A stretch of 7,302 nucleotides of DNA from Eubacteriales bacterium. GTDB taxonomy: Bacteria; Bacillota; Clostridia; Christensenellales; CAG-138. Shown one piece after another: positions 4,472 through 7,302 of this stretch. The notes under the pieces were generated by a model. The model was given only the letters and a program-made list of their open reading frames with translations, was not told the origin of the DNA and did not search any database. Where the stretch lies: positions 1-7,302 of the forward strand of contig JAQVML010000058.1 in the NCBI GenBank assembly GCA_028703645.1. The letters run 5' to 3'. The stretch's first letter is position 1. The number at the start of each line of letters is the position of its first letter. Both the position numbers and the translations under genes were made by a program.

Positions 4472-6307
4472 ATGGAGACAAAGGTGGCACCAGAAGCAAC
4501 CGTGGCGGAAGCGAAATCCGCAGTAGAACTGCTTCGTAAAAAGACCTTCAATCGCAATAAATGGTTCTATTCCGTCAGCGGCATCGGCCGAGACATGAGC
4601 TATTCTCTGATCGATTCCTTTCTGCTGATCTATATCCAGTTTGGCGTTTCGCTCACACTCGCGCAGTTTACGACGCTGAGCCTGATCATCGGCGTCGGCG
4701 GACGCATTTGGGATGCCATCAACGACCCGCTCATGGGCGCGATCATCGAAGGATCGCACTTTAAAAACGGTAAGTTCCGCCCATGGATTCTGCTTGGCGG
4801 AATTCTCTGCGGGTTGGTCATCATAACGATGTTCAATATCCAGAGCATTCCCGGCTGGCGATTCGTGGTCTTCATGACGGTGATGTACCTACTTTGGGAA
4901 TCCACGTTTACGATGAACGACATCGGCTATTGGGCGATGCTGCCGAGCCTTTCGAGCATCAAGGAAGAGAGAAACTCCATTACCACGCTGACCGTGCTGT
5001 TTGCGGGCGTCGGCGCGATTCTGGCGCAGGGCATCATCCCGCAGGTGACGGTTGGCGACATGCGTGCGGGCTATCGCTTTGTGTCGATCCTGATTGCGGT
5101 TGTGTTCATCGGCTGCCAGGCGCTGCTCTATTTCACGGTCAAAGAGCCACCGCGCCGCAAGGTGGAACTGAGCGAAAACATTTCGCTCAAGAAAATGTGG
5201 AAGACCATCGCGCGAAACGACCAGGTGCTCTGGATGACGCTCTCGATGCTCTTTTATAACATCGGCAGTACGCTGATCATTGCGCTCATCGCAAACCTTC
5301 TCTATATGGAGATCGGTTACAACGGTACGCTCTACTTCTACGTTGTTGTGGCATACGGAGTGACGATGGTCGCAGTCAATGTGCTGTATCCCGCTCTGGC
5401 AAACAAACTCGGCAGGAACCGCTTGCAAAACGTAAGCATCATTGTTGCCGTGATTGGCTATGCGCTCATTGCGGTGATGGGGTGGTTGCCGATTTTACCG
5501 TTTAACATTGCGCTTCTCTGCCTGTTCTGCGTGATGGTGTCTGCGGGTCAGTCCCTCTTCTACATGACATGCATCATCAACATGACCAACTGTGTAGAGT
5601 ATAACGATTATAAGTATGGAGAGCGTAACGAAGCCGTCGTCTCCACGTTGCGTCCGTTTATGGCAAAGTTTGCCGCGGCGATGCATACGCTGATCGTAAC
5701 TTTGGTGCTTGCCATCTCCGGCACGTTCCTGCTGAGCCAATCGATCAGTACGTTGGAAACCCAGCGCGACTTCTTTGATAAACACGATACTGCTGAACAG
5801 GCTTACTATATCACGCAGGTGCAGAGCTATTTAAAAGACTATGTTGGTCTGACGGCAGGCACGACGGAATATAAAGAGGTTGCGACAGCGGTCGGTACGC
5901 AGATCGCGGCGGACGATCTCATGAGCAAATTCCAGATTGATCCGGAATATGTGCCCGCTCTGAGTGACGCAATGGTGATTTTAACCGCTGCGGATGGAAC
6001 GCAGGCAGAGCTTGGCAGACTCGGTTCGTTTGACGTTGGCTCGATCTCCGTCGCAAACGGAGTATATTCCATTAAAATCGATGATCTCAAGAGCGGAGAG
6101 GAAAGCGCTGCGAACCTTCATTTCCGCGATCAATGCACGTTGACCATGCGGGTTTGGGTCAGACTTGCTTCAACGCTTTTGCCAGCGCTGATGTTGATCA
6201 TTTCACTCTACATCCAGAAGAAGAAATTCTTCATTGATGAAGAGTACTATGACCGGATGATCCACGAGATCGACAACCGCAAAGAAGGAGAGAACTCTCT
6301 GGCGTAG
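4472..6307 (+). CDS. GPH-type (MelB-like) MFS cation:sugar symporter with enlarged loop
   Basis: An integral membrane transporter of the glycoside-pentoside-hexuronide:cation symporter family (MFS_2 type), which imports glycosides or uronides with Na+ or H+. Signatures are GRIWDAINDPLMGAIIEGS (77-95) followed by KNGKFRPWILLGG (98-110), the usual loop after the second helix, and NCVEYNDYKYGERNEAVVS (373-391) before helix 11. About twelve hydrophobic segments are readable, from residue 45 to TM12 near 562-580. At 611 residues it is longer than the usual 450-500. The excess is a hydrophilic segment of about 130 residues (422-555) between TM11 and TM12, on the outer face by standard MFS topology. 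A short lysine-rich cytoplasmic tail follows. The start has GGGAG 10 bases upstream. It lies between two terminators, so it is monocistronic. The substrate cannot be assigned and no glycosidase is nearby. Confidence 0.93.
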   Translation: METKVAPEATVAEAKSAVELLRKKTFNRNKWFYSVSGIGRDMSYSLIDSFLLIYIQFGVSLTLAQFTTLSLIIGVGGRIWDAINDPLMGAIIEGSHFKNGKFRPWILLGGILCGLVIITMFNIQSIPGWRFVVFMTVMYLLWESTFTMNDIGYWAMLPSLSSIKEERNSITTLTVLFAGVGAILAQGIIPQVTVGDMRAGYRFVSILIAVVFIGCQALLYFTVKEPPRRKVELSENISLKKMWKTIARNDQVLWMTLSMLFYNIGSTLIIALIANLLYMEIGYNGTLYFYVVVAYGVTMVAVNVLYPALANKLGRNRLQNVSIIVAVIGYALIAVMGWLPILPFNIALLCLFCVMVSAGQSLFYMTCIINMTNCVEYNDYKYGERNEAVVSTLRPFMAKFAAAMHTLIVTLVLAISGTFLLSQSISTLETQRDFFDKHDTAEQAYYITQVQSYLKDYVGLTAGTTEYKEVATAVGTQIAADDLMSKFQIDPEYVPALSDAMVILTAADGTQAELGRLGSFDVGSISVANGVYSIKIDDLKSGEESAANLHFRDQCTLTMRVWVRLASTLLPALMLIISLYIQKKKFFIDEEYYDRMIHEIDNRKEGENSLA

Positions 6308-6330
6308 CTCCAATACAATCAGAGACGGAT

Positions 6331-6358
6331 AACGCGCTGAATACCATCGGCGCGTTTT
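6331..6358 (+). terminator. Probable terminator after the symporter gene
   Basis: AACGCGC (6331-6337) pairs perfectly with GCGCGTT (6350-6356) around a 12-base loop, and T's continue to 6358, with another TTTTT at 6363-6367. It starts 24 bases after the symporter stop. The larger loop and short T-run make it weaker than the dapF terminator. Confidence 0.7.
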
Positions 6359-6529
6359 CTGATTTTTCATCATCTTTGCCTACGCCAGCGAAGCAGCGCT
6401 CGATGAAAACAATCATCATGACAAGAAAAAGGGTGTATCGCGATGGAATGTAAGAATGGACAAACGAAAGAAAATCAAGAATCCAACGAGCAAGCGCTTG
6501 TAAGCCATGCAGCGGCGGATGAATCGACA

Positions 6530-6544
6530 GGGAGGCGGGTAGTG
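6530..6544 (+). promoter_or_regulatory. Ribosome binding site and GTG that decide the methyltransferase start
   Basis: GGGAGG (6530-6535) is followed after 6 bases by GTG (6542-6544), in frame with the methyltransferase. The competing ATG at 6443 has only AAAAAGGG at 9 bases and would add 33 hydrophilic residues. The family usually begins a few residues before the ETLLIPLYGRA segment, which suits GTG 6542. Confidence 0.6.
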
Positions 6545-7302
6545 GAAATCCAACTCAAAGAAGAGATGGAAACACTGCTGATTCCTCTGTATGGACGCGC
6601 GCAAATGAGCCAGAAAGGATATTTTCAGGATACGTATGCGCAGGATGCGGTGCGTTCCATTCACTACGATTTTTCGCGGCTGAAGATTCAGAAAAAAACG
6701 CAGATCATGCTCTCTGTTCGCGGCGCGCTGATCGATGCACGGTGTATCGATTTTTTACGGAAGCATCCAGAAAGCACGGTCGTCTACCTCGGCTGCGGGT
6801 TGGACGCAAGGGTAAAACGTTTGGGGGTGTCTGCCCGGCTTTGGTATGACTTGGATTTTCCGGAAGTGATCGATATCAAGCGGCAACTCTATCCGCAGAC
6901 AGAACAATACCGCTTGATTGGTTCTTCGGTGACGCGCTGGGACTGGATGGAATCCATCGAGCAAAACGGCAAACCCCTGTTGGTGGTTGCGGAAGGGCTG
7001 CTGATGTATCTGCGCCCGGAAGAGGTGCAGATGCTGTTTTTGAAGATGAGGGATCGCTTTACGGACGTCACGTTTGTTTTTGATGCCTACTCGCACCTGA
7101 CCGCAAAGCAGGCGGCAAAGCATCCTTCGCTGAAAAAGACGGGCGCAGCAATTCGCTGGGGGGTAGACACTGCGGATGAGCTGACAGCTTTTGGGGCGGG
7201 TATCTCGCATGAGCAAACGATCTACTTCACGGATGAGCGCGCGATAAAGCTACTTCCCGAGAAGTTTCGCGCGATGTTCCGCTTCGCCGGAAAGTTTCGT
7301 AC
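6542..7302 (+). CDS. LCM-type (leucine carboxyl methyltransferase family) SAM-dependent methyltransferase, 3' end cut
   Basis: A class I SAM-dependent methyltransferase of the LCM/TcmP-like family, whose members methylate carboxyl or hydroxyl groups; the substrate here is unknown. From GTG 6542 the 253 visible codons show ETLLIPLYGRA (10-20), VRGALIDARCIDFL (59-72), the SAM-binding YLGCGLDAR (82-90), the acidic motif WYDLDFPEVI (101-110) and AEGLLMYLRPEEV (150-162), all in family order. The frame is open to the edge, and the family's usual 260-290 residues suggest only a short C-terminus is missing. An upstream ATG at 6443 in the same open frame would add 33 residues (MECKNGQTKENQ...), charged and low in hydrophobics. 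I prefer 6542 because of its stronger ribosome binding site and family length. It follows the symporter terminator by about 180 bases, so it is probably its own unit. Confidence 0.9.
   Translation, partial: MEIQLKEEMETLLIPLYGRAQMSQKGYFQDTYAQDAVRSIHYDFSRLKIQKKTQIMLSVRGALIDARCIDFLRKHPESTVVYLGCGLDARVKRLGVSARLWYDLDFPEVIDIKRQLYPQTEQYRLIGSSVTRWDWMESIEQNGKPLLVVAEGLLMYLRPEEVQMLFLKMRDRFTDVTFVFDAYSHLTAKQAAKHPSLKKTGAAIRWGVDTADELTAFGAGISHEQTIYFTDERAIKLLPEKFRAMFRFAGKFR

Noticed and set aside
4889..5428. Minus-strand frame of 179 codons over the symporter
   Set aside because: Antisense shadow of a clear membrane transporter; histidine/arginine-rich with no motifs.
1..7302. A new multi-gene defence or mobile system
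   Set aside because: I found no integrase, transposase, toxin-antitoxin pair, nuclease, reverse transcriptase or other accessory effector; the genes are mostly housekeeping or common accessory families in separate transcription units.

Overview
The window looks like chromosomal DNA of a mid-GC Gram-positive anaerobe, most likely of class Clostridia. This is inferred from the gene families present: a coenzyme-B12-type (class II) ribonucleotide reductase, a short stand-alone ModE-type winged-helix protein, a GPH-type symporter and an LCM-type methyltransferase. Strong purine-rich ribosome binding sites fit too. No tRNA, rRNA, insertion sequence, phage gene or CRISPR array is visible.

Left part, minus strand (1-2688): the N-terminal 326 codons of a class II ribonucleotide reductase (nrdJ) run off the left edge. 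Its upstream region holds two NrdR-like boxes exactly 32 bp apart; the gene-proximal one fills the spacer of a candidate promoter. A perfect stem-loop falls at the predicted 5' end of the mRNA. Farther right is a minus-strand gene pair: an unrecognised 200-residue protein (2086-2688), followed by an UlaG-like metallo-beta-lactamase-fold hydrolase (1350-1997) that ends at a good hairpin/T-run terminator (1254-1286).

Centre, plus strand (2700-4320): a roughly 290 bp divergent intergenic region carries an extended -10 promoter (TGATATAAT). It drives a 114-residue ModE-like DNA-binding protein and then dapF (diaminopimelate epimerase), which ends at a strong GNRA-loop terminator. The gap between these two genes is the oddest non-coding stretch here. 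It holds an 11-bp tandem repeat that puts stop codons in all three frames just before the dapF ribosome binding site. It also holds a second, nearly identical ribosome-binding/start module 89 bp upstream that opens a 15-codon ORF.

Right part, plus strand (4320-7302): a GPH/MelB-like MFS symporter with an unusually large loop of about 130 residues before its last membrane helix, followed by a terminator. Then comes an LCM-type SAM-dependent methyltransferase, cut by the right edge, whose start is ambiguous between an ATG and a GTG.

The genes do not form one recognisable pathway. They look like several independent transcription units for nucleotide reduction, hydrolase/unknown, regulator plus cell-wall/lysine synthesis, transport, and methylation. 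I found no convincing new multi-gene system. The most interesting leads are the dapF leader architecture, the enlarged transporter loop, and the ModE-like protein paired with dapF.
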